Shown here one piece after another: positions 1 to 8,999 of a stretch of 64,000 nucleotides of DNA. A program made the position numbers and the translations under genes. The notes beneath the pieces were generated by a model. The model worked only from the letters and a program-made list of their open reading frames with translations. It was not told where the DNA came from and did not search any database. The stretch lies in assembly GCA_023415825.1 (NCBI GenBank), contig JAEZJF010000013.1:315112-379111 (forward strand). Reading direction: 5' to 3'. Each line of letters begins with the position of its first letter. Within the stretch, counting starts at the first letter, position 1. This stretch comes from Bacillota bacterium (GTDB lineage Bacteria; Bacillota; Clostridia; DSM-8532).

Positions 1-1
1 T

Positions 2-433
2 AATGATACCTGCCGGCTTTTTGTCAAGGAAGCGGAGGATAATGATGTTCTTCGAGCAGGTTCGGTTTATATAGCGCCGGGTGATCATCACTTAACCTTC
101 GTAAGTGAAGGTCAGGTTACACGTATTAAGCTGACCAAAGATCCACCAACTGGGGGATTTAGACCCAGCGCCGATGTCATGATGACCTCTTTGGCCAAGG
201 CGCAAGCCCAGCCTGTTATTGGTGTCATTATGACGGGGATGGGGAATGACGGAAGTAAGGGTTTGACAGAATTAAAAACGAAGAAATCTGCCTTTGTTAT
301 TGCGCAAGACGAGAGCAGCAGCATCGTTTACGGAATGCCCAGGGCAGCTGTAGAGCTGGGGATAGTGGATAAAACCGTTCCTCTGCAAGAAATACCAACC
401 TGTATAATGAATTTCATGGGGGTGCGCCAGTAA
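2..433 (+). CDS. cheB: CheB chemotaxis methylesterase, C-terminal part (5' end outside window)
   Basis: This is the last 143 codons of a protein-glutamate methylesterase/deamidase that removes methyl groups from chemoreceptors. The visible part is the C-terminal methylesterase domain. It contains IAPGDHHL and the MTGMGNDG motif that carries the catalytic Asp. The N-terminal receiver domain must lie upstream of the window. The stop codon overlaps the cheA start in TAATG, so the two genes are probably translationally coupled. Family assignment is firm; only the truncation by the window edge limits the call. Confidence 0.95.
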   Translation, partial: NDTCRLFVKEAEDNDVLRAGSVYIAPGDHHLTFVSEGQVTRIKLTKDPPTGGFRPSADVMMTSLAKAQAQPVIGVIMTGMGNDGSKGLTELKTKKSAFVIAQDESSSIVYGMPRAAVELGIVDKTVPLQEIPTCIMNFMGVRQ

Positions 434-2493
434 TGGATATGAACCAATACCTCGACATATTCGTGGAAGAGTCAAAAGAGCATCTGCAGCTTCTCAACTC
501 CTCACTTTTGGAGTTAGAGAAAAATAATCGGGATAAGGCTGTACTTAACGAAATCTTCCGTGTTGCCCATACTTTAAAAGGCATGGCGGGAACCATGGGC
601 TACACAAAGATGCAAGTCTTGACCCATGATATGGAAGATGTATTGGATGCACTTCGCAATGAACGCATATTAGCCGATTCAAATATGGTGGATGTTCTGT
701 TTAAGTGTCTGGATGCCTTGGAGACCTATGTCAACACAATTATGGCAACAGGTCATGAGGGCAGCGAATCCTTTACCGACGTAATAGAAGCTCTGGCTAA
801 TATTTTAAAAACCGGTGGTGCGGTACATACTCAGGAAAACAGTAATGGAAAGGCGGCTCCAAAAGTATCAGCGGATGCTTTGGACAAGCCTACCGTTGAG
901 TTTAACCAATATGATGTCAATGTTATCAATAAAGCCCTTGAGATTGATATGAATGTTTTTGAGATTCATGTCATTTTTGATAAGGGTTGTCTTTTAAAAG
1001 CGGCGCGTGCTTTTATTGTTTTCCAGATTTTAGAGAAGAATTCCGAGGTTATCAAATCGGTTCCCAAGATTGAGGATATAGAAGACGAAAGGTTTGACTA
1101 TGAATTTACCGTCATTGTCATAACCAAGCAGTCCAAGGAGTTTTTTGAAAGAGAAATCAATTCCGTTGCCGAGATTGCGAGCGTAAAGGTTGTTGCCATA
1201 CAACCTGAGAATATGGATGCAACTCTCTCAAAGGAAGAGGCAGCAGTAGCAGCAGCGGCACTTATGGACTACAGCAAAAGCGCTGAAGCAGGCTCCAAGA
1301 ATTCAGACAAGGAAGAGCAGCCCGGCAAAAAAGCTCAAAAAACAGGAAAGACAGTACGTGTTGATATTGACCGGCTGGATACCCTCATGAATTTGGTGAG
1401 TGAGCTTATCATCATTAAAACGCGGCTGGACGAAGCAAGCCGTGGCAGCAACGATGCAGATACTGAAAGTATTGAATATCTTGAGCGTATTACCACAAGT
1501 CTTCATGACGCGGTTATGAAGGTTAGAATGGTGCCGGTTGAAACAGTCTTTAACCGATTCCCCAGAATGATACGGGACATTGCAAGAGAACTTGACAAGG
1601 ATATTGAGCTGCATATGTCAGGCGAGGATACTGAGCTTGATCGAACCGTTATCGATGAGATCGGTGATCCTCTTATCCATATCCTCAGAAATTCTGCCGA
1701 CCATGGTCTGGAAACCCATGAAGAAAGATCAAAGGTTGGCAAGCCCACAGCAGGGAATATCTATCTGCGCGCTTATCAGGATGGCAACAATGTCATCATT
1801 GAAGTAGAGGATGATGGTCGCGGCATTAATATCAACAAGGTCAGAAAGAAGATCATTGAAAAGGGTCTTGAATCTGCTGAAATTGTAGGATCATTTTCTG
1901 ATAAGGAAGCCATTGAGTTCCTCTTTAAGCCCAGCTTCAGCACTGCTGATAAGGTGACGGATCTTTCAGGCAGAGGCGTTGGCTTGGATGTAGTTAAAAC
2001 AAAGATTGAAGCCTTGGGCGGTATTGTTGAAGTAGAAACCCAGATGGGAAAAGGGAGCAAGTTTATCATTCGATTGCCCCTGACACTGGCCATTATTCAG
2101 GCCCTCCTGGTTAAAATCGGCCATGAGAAATATGCCATACCCTTAGGTTCCATCCAAGAAATAGACAATATTAAGCCTAGTGATCTTCGCCTGGTCAGAA
2201 ACCAGGAGGTCATAATCTTACGCGAGGCGGTCATTCCTGTTGTCCGTCTGGACAAGGTTTTGGGTGTGCCGGGCACGCTTGCGGACAGTGAGAGGAAGAA
2301 TCTCACCTGTGTTATAGTCAAAAAGGGAGATAAGCTGTCGGCCTTTACAGTTGATGCACTTATTGGTCAGCAGGAAATTGTTATTAAATCTCTCGGCAAG
2401 GTTATGGCAGGCGTGAAATGTATTGCAGGCGCTACCATTTTAGGGGATGGCAATGTAGCCCTTATTGTGGATGTTAACTCGCTTGCCCTGTGA
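433..2493 (+). CDS. cheA: CheA chemotaxis histidine kinase
   Basis: A 686-residue sensor kinase of the chemotaxis complex that phosphorylates CheY and CheB. The HPt (P1) domain covers about residues 1-110 with the phospho-accepting His46 in AHTLKGMAG. A P2-like domain lies near 155-260. The P3 dimerisation helices start near 305 (RVDIDRLDTLMNLVSEL). The P4 ATPase domain has the N box (HILRNSADHGLE), DDGRG and GRGVGLDVVK. A CheW-like P5 domain forms the C-terminus. Length and domain order are standard. The ATG overlaps the cheB stop by one base, and cheW follows after about 35 bp, as in the Bacillus fla/che operon. Confidence 0.97.
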   Translation: MDMNQYLDIFVEESKEHLQLLNSSLLELEKNNRDKAVLNEIFRVAHTLKGMAGTMGYTKMQVLTHDMEDVLDALRNERILADSNMVDVLFKCLDALETYVNTIMATGHEGSESFTDVIEALANILKTGGAVHTQENSNGKAAPKVSADALDKPTVEFNQYDVNVINKALEIDMNVFEIHVIFDKGCLLKAARAFIVFQILEKNSEVIKSVPKIEDIEDERFDYEFTVIVITKQSKEFFEREINSVAEIASVKVVAIQPENMDATLSKEEAAVAAAALMDYSKSAEAGSKNSDKEEQPGKKAQKTGKTVRVDIDRLDTLMNLVSELIIIKTRLDEASRGSNDADTESIEYLERITTSLHDAVMKVRMVPVETVFNRFPRMIRDIARELDKDIELHMSGEDTELDRTVIDEIGDPLIHILRNSADHGLETHEERSKVGKPTAGNIYLRAYQDGNNVIIEVEDDGRGININKVRKKIIEKGLESAEIVGSFSDKEAIEFLFKPSFSTADKVTDLSGRGVGLDVVKTKIEALGGIVEVETQMGKGSKFIIRLPLTLAIIQALLVKIGHEKYAIPLGSIQEIDNIKPSDLRLVRNQEVIILREAVIPVVRLDKVLGVPGTLADSERKNLTCVIVKKGDKLSAFTVDALIGQQEIVIKSLGKVMAGVKCIAGATILGDGNVALIVDVNSLAL

Positions 2494-2529
2494 GCAAAAG
2501 CTGTATGGAGATAAAGGGGGTCCAAAGCT

Positions 2530-2988
2530 GTGGAATCGAAAAATAGTGTTAAGGAAGCCAGACAATTTGTAGTGTTTAAAGTGGCAGACCAAGAGTTTGG
2601 AGCAGACATACATAAGGTTTCTATTATTGAAAAAGCCTTGAACATAGCCAGAGTTCCCACCACTCCCGTGTATATGAAGGGTGTGGTTAACTTAAGAGGT
2701 GAGATCATTCCCATCATGAGTATACGCTTAAAATTCGGCTTGCCCGAAATAGAAGCTGATGATGACACGCGTATTATCATGTTCAAATTTAATGATGTAA
2801 CCCTGGGGGTTATTGTGGACGCGGTAGCTGAGGTTGTGTCATTAAAGGAGAATGATATTGAGAGTGTGACTTCCATTACCAGCGACAGAAGCCTGGATTA
2901 TATTATCGGCATAGCCAATATTCAAGGGAGGCTCATTACACTTCTCAATATAGAGAAGCTCATTATGGAGCTTGTAACGAAAGAATAA
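2530..2988 (+). CDS. cheW: CheW chemotaxis coupling protein
   Basis: A 152-residue adaptor that links CheA to chemoreceptors. It is a single CheW domain with the conserved segment VYMKGVVNLRGEIIPIM followed by the strand pattern of the family, and it has the usual length. The start is GTG at 2530, preceded by a purine-rich ribosome site (GGAGATAAAGGGGG). It lies between cheA and cheC in the same direction with short gaps, so it is part of the chemotaxis operon. Confidence 0.96.
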   Translation: MESKNSVKEARQFVVFKVADQEFGADIHKVSIIEKALNIARVPTTPVYMKGVVNLRGEIIPIMSIRLKFGLPEIEADDDTRIIMFKFNDVTLGVIVDAVAEVVSLKENDIESVTSITSDRSLDYIIGIANIQGRLITLLNIEKLIMELVTKE

Positions 2989-3009
2989 TCTGAAAGGTGA
3001 AGTAACAAA

Positions 3010-3633
3010 ATGGCGGACAGCCTTGAATTTAGCGCTCTGGACAGCTTTCAGCTTGATGTACTTAAGGAGATCGGAAATATTGGTGCAGGCAATGCGGCAA
3101 CCGCTCTCGCTAAAATGTTGGATAAAAAGATTGATATGAAGGTTCCTCAGATAAAAGTTATGAAGTTCTCCGAGGTCAGCGATGTCCTTGGCGGCGCTGA
3201 AACACAGGTTGTAGGTCTTCTTTTAAGTGTTCACGGCGATATTAACGGCAGTATGATGTTTATTCTCGATTACCAAAGTGCCCAGCTTCTTGTTAACATT
3301 TTAATGGGAAGACCCACCAGAGCCGAGTTGGAATATGATGAAATGACCTGTTCAGCATTGAAGGAGATAGGAAATATACTAGCGGGTTCTTACCTCTCGG
3401 CTTTATCCAATTTAACAAATCTGAAAATTATGCCCGGCGTTCCGGGGCTTGCCATTGATATGGCGGGTGCCATCTTGAGTGTTCCTGCTATTGAATTCAG
3501 TAAGAATTCAGATACCGTTTTATATATAGAAAATGAATTCACAGACGGGTTAGACAGCGTTATCGGTAATTTGTTCCTAGTGCCGGATGAGGTTTCTTAT
3601 GTCCGTTTGCTGCATGCATTAGGAGTAGTATAA
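3010..3633 (+). CDS. cheC: CheC, CheY-P phosphatase
   Basis: A 207-residue CheC-type phosphatase that dephosphorylates CheY and binds CheD. Both internal repeats of the CheC/CheX/FliY signature are visible: LKEIGNIGAGNAATAL near the N-terminus and LKEIGNILAGSYLSAL in the second half. Each keeps the Glu and Asn used in hydrolysis, so both active sites look intact. The stop overlaps the cheD ATG (TAATG), matching the known CheC-CheD partnership. It sits in the fla/che operon order seen in Bacillus. Confidence 0.95.
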   Translation: MADSLEFSALDSFQLDVLKEIGNIGAGNAATALAKMLDKKIDMKVPQIKVMKFSEVSDVLGGAETQVVGLLLSVHGDINGSMMFILDYQSAQLLVNILMGRPTRAELEYDEMTCSALKEIGNILAGSYLSALSNLTNLKIMPGVPGLAIDMAGAILSVPAIEFSKNSDTVLYIENEFTDGLDSVIGNLFLVPDEVSYVRLLHALGVV

Positions 3634-4118
3634 TGTTTGAGCTGATAAAGGTAGGGATGGCTGATCTTAAGGTAGCTTACCACCCTTCCGTTTTAACCAC
3701 ACTGGGTCTTGGGTCCTGTGTGGGTATTGCCTTATATGACTATAAGAGAAAAATTATAGGTTTGGCACATATTATGCTGCCTAGCTCCAGAATTGCCACA
3801 GCCACGACTAATCGCGCAAAGTTTGCAGATACAGGCATTGTAGACCTTGTAAATGGAATGGTAGCTCTTGGGGCCGACCGCAGAATATTGGTTGCTAAGT
3901 TAGCCGGTGGTGCCCAGATGTTCGCGTTTGCCAGCGCCAATGAGTCCATGAAGATAGGATTGCGGAACAGTGAGGCTGCCCGTATGATACTAACAGATAT
4001 GAGTATTCCTATTTTAAGTGAAGATACAGGAGGGAATGTTGGTCGAACCATTGAGCTTTCTTCAGAAGACGGACGGCTCATGGTCAAGACTATCGGCTCC
4101 GGGGTCAAATATATATAA
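3633..4118 (+). CDS. cheD: CheD chemoreceptor glutamine deamidase
   Basis: A 161-residue CheD. It deamidates glutamines on chemoreceptors and stimulates CheC. The catalytic triad known from Thermotoga CheD can be placed at Thr23, Cys29 (GLGSCVGIALYD) and His46 (GLAHIMLP). Length is typical. The start is coupled to the cheC stop by a one-base overlap. Confidence 0.95.
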   Translation: MFELIKVGMADLKVAYHPSVLTTLGLGSCVGIALYDYKRKIIGLAHIMLPSSRIATATTNRAKFADTGIVDLVNGMVALGADRRILVAKLAGGAQMFAFASANESMKIGLRNSEAARMILTDMSIPILSEDTGGNVGRTIELSSEDGRLMVKTIGSGVKYI

Positions 4119-4131
4119 GTGAGGATGTTGT

Positions 4132-4524
4132 ATGGATTATGTCCGTAAGCTGCCTCTGCTGATGGCTGTAGCTAGTGCACTTATTGTAGGTATGGGGGGC
4201 TGTACACAAAAGGTATCGAATAAAGAAAATATGCTCAATATGCTCATTATCATGGTCGTCTTCTACATAGCGGGACATTTTATCAAATATATGATAAATG
4301 GTATTCTGGAAGCAAAAAGGATAAAGGATGAGGAGATACTACAGGAGCAAAAGCGGATTGAGCAGGAAAAAAACTACGAAGAGATGAGCAAAAGGCAAGC
4401 AGGGAAAACAAAGGGATTGTCACTGGATCTTGTAGCTGATGATGATCTGGATTTTGAAAGCACAGATGAAGAATTCAACGCTCTTCCGGTTGCAGACTTC
4501 ATCAAAAAGGAACTGAATCTATAA
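4132..4524 (+). CDS. Small membrane protein of the flagellar operon, function unknown
   Basis: A 130-residue protein I do not recognise as a named family. It starts with a hydrophobic segment (residues 7-23) ending in GMGGC, which resembles a weak lipobox but has Met at the -3 position. A second hydrophobic helix lies at about 37-55 (MLIIMVVFYIAGHF). A charged, Glu/Lys-rich cytoplasmic-type stretch follows. It sits 13 bp after cheD and just before sigD, so it is transcribed with motility genes. A role in flagellar assembly is inferred from position only. Confidence 0.75.
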   Translation: MDYVRKLPLLMAVASALIVGMGGCTQKVSNKENMLNMLIIMVVFYIAGHFIKYMINGILEAKRIKDEEILQEQKRIEQEKNYEEMSKRQAGKTKGLSLDLVADDDLDFESTDEEFNALPVADFIKKELNL

Positions 4525-4583
4525 ATATACGATCAAGATGACTTCCTGTGTCAGATCCTTCTGAAAGGAAGATGGAGGTAAAG

Positions 4584-5357
4584 ATGTCGGCATCTGTTTC
4601 TCAGAGGCAGCAGGAATTATGGAAAAGATACAGCGAATTAAAGGAAGCTGTCATCAAAGAGCAGTTAATTATTGAATATGCCGATCTGGTCAAGTTTGTG
4701 GCTGGTCGCTTAAGCATTTATTTTGGCTCTAACGTAGAATATGATGATTTGGTAGGCTATGGCGTATTTGGCCTTATTGATGCCATCGATAAATTTGATT
4801 TGTCTAAGAAGGTCAAGTTTGAGACTTATGCCTCACTTAGAATAAGGGGCGCCATTATAGATTCTATCAGGGAACAGGATTGGGCACCCCGATCTTTGAG
4901 AAAAAAGGGCAAGGAGCTTGAGAAGGCTTATTTTGAGATAGAGAACCAATTGGGGCACTCGGCATCGGATCAGGAAGTAGCTGACAGGCTTGGCATAACG
5001 GCCGATGAACTCAACAAGCTATTACAGGAAGTTAACATGTCCCAGATGATTTCTTTGGAGGATTACCTGGAGCAAAACCATGAAACCGGCTTCGATCCCC
5101 TTTCTATGGACAAGGATATCAATCAGCCCGAACAGCGCATGGAGATTGTCGAGCTTAAGGAAACTCTATCAGAAGCTATTGAGAAGCTGCCGGAAAAGGA
5201 ACGCATCGTTGTAACACTCTATTACTACGAAGAATTGACGCTAAAAGAAATCAGCGCCATTATGAAGGTCTCTGAGTCAAGAATTTCACAGCTTCATACC
5301 AAAGCCATTATGAGGATGAGAGGTAAATTGGAGAGGCAGAAGAGCGCGATCCTGTAA
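4584..5357 (+). CDS. sigD: Flagellar sigma factor SigD/FliA (sigma-28)
   Basis: A sigma-70 family factor of the FliA/WhiG type that directs transcription of late flagellar, chemotaxis and autolysin genes. Region 2 (EYDDLVGYGVFGLIDAIDKF, then ETYASLRIRGAIID) and region 4 (LPEKERIVVTLYYYEELTLKEI plus a helix-turn-helix) are clear. I chose the ATG at 4584, giving 257 residues, because GGAGG lies 5 bp upstream. The GTG at 4548 would add 12 residues without a ribosome site. cheD-orf-sigD order agrees with the Bacillus fla/che operon. Confidence 0.95.
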   Translation: MSASVSQRQQELWKRYSELKEAVIKEQLIIEYADLVKFVAGRLSIYFGSNVEYDDLVGYGVFGLIDAIDKFDLSKKVKFETYASLRIRGAIIDSIREQDWAPRSLRKKGKELEKAYFEIENQLGHSASDQEVADRLGITADELNKLLQEVNMSQMISLEDYLEQNHETGFDPLSMDKDINQPEQRMEIVELKETLSEAIEKLPEKERIVVTLYYYEELTLKEISAIMKVSESRISQLHTKAIMRMRGKLERQKSAIL

Positions 5358-5368
5358 GGAGTTTTGAA

Positions 5369-6979
5369 ATGCAAGAGGAAAACATTCACAAAATTTCTGG
5401 CTATAGCTTGACCTATGAAAAAGACGGTGTCTATCTCACGGTCTCTAAACCTGTGGACTTTTTTTCTCGAATAAACGAAACTGATTTTCTTAATATCATT
5501 CACAGAAAAAAAATTCGTAATTTCAATGCCAATACCATAGCCGATGCCATTAAACGCTGTGATGGCGAACCCGTAAAAATAGCAGAGCCCCAGGAAGAGG
5601 CTAAGGTTGATTGTTCAGTTGAGGCCGTTGTCTCTCAAGATAAAATGAAAGCCTTTGTTGTATTGATCCCGCCTGAAGGTGATGGGGCGCCTCCAACCGT
5701 AGGGGCTATTGTACAGGCCTTGTATTCAAAAGGCGTTGTCTTTGGTATGAGCGAGGAGAAAATCAAAGAGCTGGCGACAAATCCCGTTTACAATAGACAG
5801 GTGCTGGTTGCCGAGGGTATGAGCCCTCAAAACGGGAAAAACGGAGAAGTGCGTTATCTCATTGATATTAATAAGGACAGAAAACCCGCTATCATGGAAG
5901 ACGGAACTGTCAACTTTAAAGATATGAATTTGATTGAAAATATCATCAAAGGTCAAAAGCTTGCTGAGCTCATCCCGCCCATACCCGGAAGGCATGGAAA
6001 AAATCTTGTGGGAGCAGAGCTGAAGGCTATCGACGGCAAACCTGCGGTCATTCACAGAGGTAGAAATGTTGTCTTAAGCTCTGATGGTCAGGCGCTCTTT
6101 GCAGATATTGACGGCCAGCTCCTTTATGCCGATGGAAAGATAAGCGTTTTTGCGACTCATGAGGTTAAGGCCGATGTAGATAATTCAACCGGTAATATCA
6201 AGTTTATCGGAAATGTCGTCGTCCGGGGTAATGTTCTTTCGGGGTTTGAAATTGAGGCCGGGGGATACATTGAAGTTAACGGAGTTGCGGAAGGTGCGAC
6301 CTTAAAGGCTGGCGGTGATATCATCTTAAAGAGAGGCATGGTTGGCAACAATAAGGGAGTGCTCGTAGCCGGAGGAGACATCATCGCAAAATTCATTGAA
6401 AGCTCAACTATAGAAGCGCGTGGTGATATCAAGGCTGAGGCTGTCATGCATAGCGATATCAAGTGTGGAAACAAGCTTGAACTTGGTGGCAGGAAAGCCC
6501 TCCTGGTAGGCGGTACTGTCCGCGTCGGGAGGCTTGTAGAGCTTAAATATCTGGGCAGCCAGATGTCGACGGCGACAGTTGTGGAAGTAGGCGTGGATCC
6601 CCATCTTCGCGAGCGCCTTAAATTTCTGAAGGGTGACCTGATCAAGATGGAGGAGGGTCTTTTAAAGTCCAATCAAGCCATTACCCTCCTAAATAAACTA
6701 AAAAATATCGGTGAGCTTTCCCTTGAAAAGCGTGAAATTCTGGCTAAGAGTACACGTGCTAAATTCTACCATGAGAATAAGCTTCAGGAATACAAAAAAG
6801 AGATTGCAGACATCGAAGAAAAGCTCCAGCATGGTGCAAACGGAAGAATCAGGGTATTGGGTAGCGTATATCCAGGGGTAAAGATTGCCATTGGTAACAG
6901 CATGATGTATATTAAAGAAGAGGCTCAATATTGTACACTTTTTAGTGATGGGGTTGATATCCGTTTCGGAGGGTTATAG
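5369..6979 (+). CDS. FapA / DUF342 family protein
   Basis: A 536-residue protein of the DUF342 (flagellar assembly protein A) family. About residues 85-260 form the FapA N-terminal domain. The middle third is a right-handed beta-helix with repeated Gly-rich turns (AGGYIEVNGVAEGATLKAGG, LVAGGDIIAKFIESS). A helical segment follows (residues 410-490), then a short C-terminal strand region. This family is linked to flagellar or polar surface assembly, but the molecular role is poorly defined. It begins 12 bp after sigD and is co-directional. Confidence 0.9.
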   Translation: MQEENIHKISGYSLTYEKDGVYLTVSKPVDFFSRINETDFLNIIHRKKIRNFNANTIADAIKRCDGEPVKIAEPQEEAKVDCSVEAVVSQDKMKAFVVLIPPEGDGAPPTVGAIVQALYSKGVVFGMSEEKIKELATNPVYNRQVLVAEGMSPQNGKNGEVRYLIDINKDRKPAIMEDGTVNFKDMNLIENIIKGQKLAELIPPIPGRHGKNLVGAELKAIDGKPAVIHRGRNVVLSSDGQALFADIDGQLLYADGKISVFATHEVKADVDNSTGNIKFIGNVVVRGNVLSGFEIEAGGYIEVNGVAEGATLKAGGDIILKRGMVGNNKGVLVAGGDIIAKFIESSTIEARGDIKAEAVMHSDIKCGNKLELGGRKALLVGGTVRVGRLVELKYLGSQMSTATVVEVGVDPHLRERLKFLKGDLIKMEEGLLKSNQAITLLNKLKNIGELSLEKREILAKSTRAKFYHENKLQEYKKEIADIEEKLQHGANGRIRVLGSVYPGVKIAIGNSMMYIKEEAQYCTLFSDGVDIRFGGL

Positions 6980-6992
6980 TGGAGGAATCTGT

Positions 6993-7316
6993 ATGTCAAT
7001 AAGACCGGTAGATTACCAGATACTCATGCCAAAAGTCAATGAAATGGCTAAAATTCAGAGTTCCGAGCATCAAAAGGTTATGGGTCAGGTCCAGCAGCAA
7101 GCAGAGAGCTCAATCAAACAAGCCCATCAGGATACCCAAAGCGTGCATTCCCAAAAGGAAGCACAGAAAACCGTCATAACAGAGAAACAAAAAAATCAAG
7201 GCAGAGGCAAAGGTCAGGAGAAGAAGGAAAAGGACGCTCAGGATGAGAACAAGAAAAAATCAGATCAGTTAAAACCAAGGATTCAGGGGCGGCATACTAT
7301 TGATATCAGACTATAA
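6993..7316 (+). CDS. Small charged protein of the flagellar operon, function unknown
   Basis: A 107-residue soluble protein, very rich in Lys, Gln and Glu, probably a long helix or disordered. The N-terminal part (SIRPVDYQILMPKVNEM) is the most structured-looking segment. I chose the ATG at 6993 because GGAGGAATCTGT precedes it. The ATG at 6945 lies inside the previous gene and has no ribosome site. Only its position in the motility operon suggests a flagellar link. Confidence 0.75.
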   Translation: MSIRPVDYQILMPKVNEMAKIQSSEHQKVMGQVQQQAESSIKQAHQDTQSVHSQKEAQKTVITEKQKNQGRGKGQEKKEKDAQDENKKKSDQLKPRIQGRHTIDIRL

Positions 7317-7384
7317 AATATGAATTTTTACATATACAAAAAGGTCATGATTTACTTAAGATAAAATGATAGAGGTGTTCTAAA

Positions 7385-7933
7385 ATGGCAGTGTTCTTTA
7401 CTTGCATTATTTTAATCGGATCGGTCATTACCCTAGTTGCTTTTTTTCTAATGTTGGCTGAAAAACGCCGTCTTCATGATTACCGCACCGATGTGAAAGA
7501 AAAAAAAGAAGACTTGATAAAGGTTATTGAGGATGCAGAAGAGCTCATTTCCGAAATGAACCGTTTTTCTGATTATGTTGTTACTCAGATTGAAGAAAAG
7601 CATACAAGTCTGACAGGTTCCATCAAGGAGGCCGAATTGAAAATCGAGCTTTTCAATTCACCGTTAAAGCCGGTGGAGCGCGTTAATGCCGCACCTTTAT
7701 ATGATGAGGCGTCTATTGAAAAAATCATTGAGGAAAAGCAGCCAGCCGCGGATAGCCATACAAGCCTGGAGAATCAGACAATCCCTATTCGTAAGGGCAA
7801 GGTACTAACTTTTGATGTCAAGCGCCGGGAAATCATGAAGCTTGCCAAAAAAGGACTGGACAGTACTGAAATTGCTCGTCAATTGAATTGTGGCAAGGGA
7901 GAAATTGAACTGATTGCCAGAATGGGAAGGTAA
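7385..7933 (+). CDS. DUF6115-like single-pass membrane protein (SwrB position)
   Basis: A 182-residue protein with one N-terminal transmembrane helix (about residues 2-23), a Glu/Lys-rich coiled-coil segment (30-85), a variable linker, and a C-terminal helix-turn-helix-like segment (GLDSTEIARQLNCGKGEIEL). This layout fits the clostridial DUF6115 type. In Bacillus the gene just downstream of sigD is swrB, a single-pass membrane protein that promotes flagellar basal body assembly. Position and topology suggest an analogous role, which is inference. Confidence 0.75.
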   Translation: MAVFFTCIILIGSVITLVAFFLMLAEKRRLHDYRTDVKEKKEDLIKVIEDAEELISEMNRFSDYVVTQIEEKHTSLTGSIKEAELKIELFNSPLKPVERVNAAPLYDEASIEKIIEEKQPAADSHTSLENQTIPIRKGKVLTFDVKRREIMKLAKKGLDSTEIARQLNCGKGEIELIARMGR

Positions 7934-7939
7934 TTTCAA

Positions 7940-8338
7940 GTGAAGCTGATTGATGGGAAAAGCGTTCTTCTGGGAATGGGTTTGGGAATCATTCTGACCT
8001 CACTGCTCGGCGTTGTTTTTTTTATGGGGTATAAGCCGGAGCTCTCTGATACGGAAGTCATCGGATTGGCCCGGAAGCTGGGTATGGTAGATCGCTTTGA
8101 ACAGGGAGAAGATATCAAGAGAAAGGCTGACGGCACCCTTCTTTTCATCGTTCACCAAAATGAATCCTATACAGAGGTCTCAAAAAGACTTTATGACGCC
8201 GGAATCATTGAAAGCTCCATTGAGTTTGAGATTATGATAAAGAAGGAAAAGCTTGAACAATCCATAAAGGCCGGAACGTACAGCGTTAGCTTCAAGGATG
8301 ATGCCAAGGCCATTATAGAAAAGATTACATCCGAGTAG
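7940..8338 (+). CDS. Membrane-anchored MltG N-terminal-like (LysM-like) protein
   Basis: A 132-residue protein with one N-terminal transmembrane helix (about residues 10-29). Residues 72-130 resemble the LysM-like N-terminal domain of the endolytic transglycosylase MltG/YceG. The pattern is FIVHQNESYTEVSKRLYDAG, then IIESSIEFEIMIKK, then IKAGTYSVSF. The catalytic YceG domain is absent, so it is probably a cell-wall binding or regulatory protein and not an enzyme. It starts 6 bp after the previous gene and ends the motility operon. Confidence 0.75.
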   Translation: MKLIDGKSVLLGMGLGIILTSLLGVVFFMGYKPELSDTEVIGLARKLGMVDRFEQGEDIKRKADGTLLFIVHQNESYTEVSKRLYDAGIIESSIEFEIMIKKEKLEQSIKAGTYSVSFKDDAKAIIEKITSE

Positions 8339-8442
8339 TAAAGTTAAGGGCCGGAAATGTCAAAGCACAGCCCCCTCTACAGGCAAAAGAATAATTAAGG
8401 TAAGGTTTAAGAAATCTATTATGAATGGCAGTCATACAAGTC

Positions 8443-8471
8443 TTGATTTTAAAAGTGCCATGTGCTAATAT
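8443..8471 (+). promoter_or_regulatory. Probable sigma-A promoter of tRNA-Leu
   Basis: TTGATT (8443-8448), a 17-bp spacer and TAATAT (8466-8471) lie 13 bp before the tRNA. The spacing is ideal and the boxes are near consensus. Confidence 0.55.
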
Positions 8472-8484
8472 AGAAAAGCAACAT

Positions 8485-8571
8485 GCCGATGTGATGGAAT
8501 TGGCAGACGTAGTGGACTCAAAATCCACCGGTGGCAACACCGTGCCGGTTCGAGTCCGGCCATCGGCACCA
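8485..8571 (+). tRNA. tRNA-Leu (anticodon CAA)
   Basis: The acceptor stem GCCGATG (8485-8491) pairs with CATCGGC (8561-8567), followed by an encoded ACCA end. The anticodon stem GTGGA/TCCAC encloses loop CTCAAAA with anticodon CAA at 8519-8521, reading UUG. A long variable arm (CCGGTGGCAACACCG region) fits a class II leucine tRNA. The T arm contains GGTTCGAGTCC. Confidence 0.97.
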
Positions 8572-8581
8572 GTACGATAGA

Positions 8582-8628
8582 GATGGGATCATGTTATTGC
8601 TTATTTTAGCGATTATGTGATCCCATTC
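8582..8628 (+). terminator. Hairpin downstream of tRNA-Leu
   Basis: GATGGGATCATGTTATTGC (8582-8600) and GCGATTATGTGATCCCATTC (8609-8628) are near-complementary arms around a short loop. An AT-rich but not pure T tract follows. It probably ends tRNA transcription. Confidence 0.5.
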
Positions 8629-8999
8629 TATATTTTATAAAAACTGTAAAACCGTCCTCCGTCCCTGCAAGGCGGTGTTTTTCCCTAGCTTTAAAAGTAA
8701 AATTGGCACAAGTGGAAATTCAGTAGAAACGAAATATTTTATATTTTACCGTTTTAAAATGTTCCTAGAAATTCCGAAGTGTTTTTATATGCACGGAAAG
8801 TGTTCTTATAATATATAGAATTCTCTGAATTTTTAATATGGATAAAAATATAAAATCCCATATATGCATTTGATGCAAAAAATCTGACGAGAAAACCGAC
8901 ATAATAACAAAATATTATACGGTATTATGGTCGTAATGCAGTATAATAAGCGCATACAATGAAAGAAATAAAACACATCTTGAAACAGGAGGTCTGTGT
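8629..8999. other. AT-rich intergenic region upstream of the first 2-hydroxyacid dehydrogenase
   Basis: No gene is supported in this 371-bp stretch. It holds several TATAAT-like boxes and the 16-nt motif at 8933-8948 that recurs upstream of the second 2-hydroxyacid dehydrogenase. It also has TATACGGTA at 8916-8924 and CGACAT at 8897-8902, which recur upstream of the sugar-binding protein gene at 13259. Confidence 0.5.
8933..8948 (+). promoter_or_regulatory. Shared 16-nt promoter motif, copy 1
   Basis: GTAATGCAGTATAATA occurs here, 51 bp before the ATG at 9000, and again exactly at 28069-28084 upstream of the other D-2-hydroxyacid dehydrogenase. It contains a TATAAT -10 box. No consensus -35 is visible, which suggests an activator or an extended element. 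Confidence 0.6.

Noticed and set aside
8485..8571. tRNA-Leu as a proven attachment site
   Set aside because: No integrase and no second copy of the tRNA 3' end were found in the window. It is kept only as a hypothesis about the block boundary.
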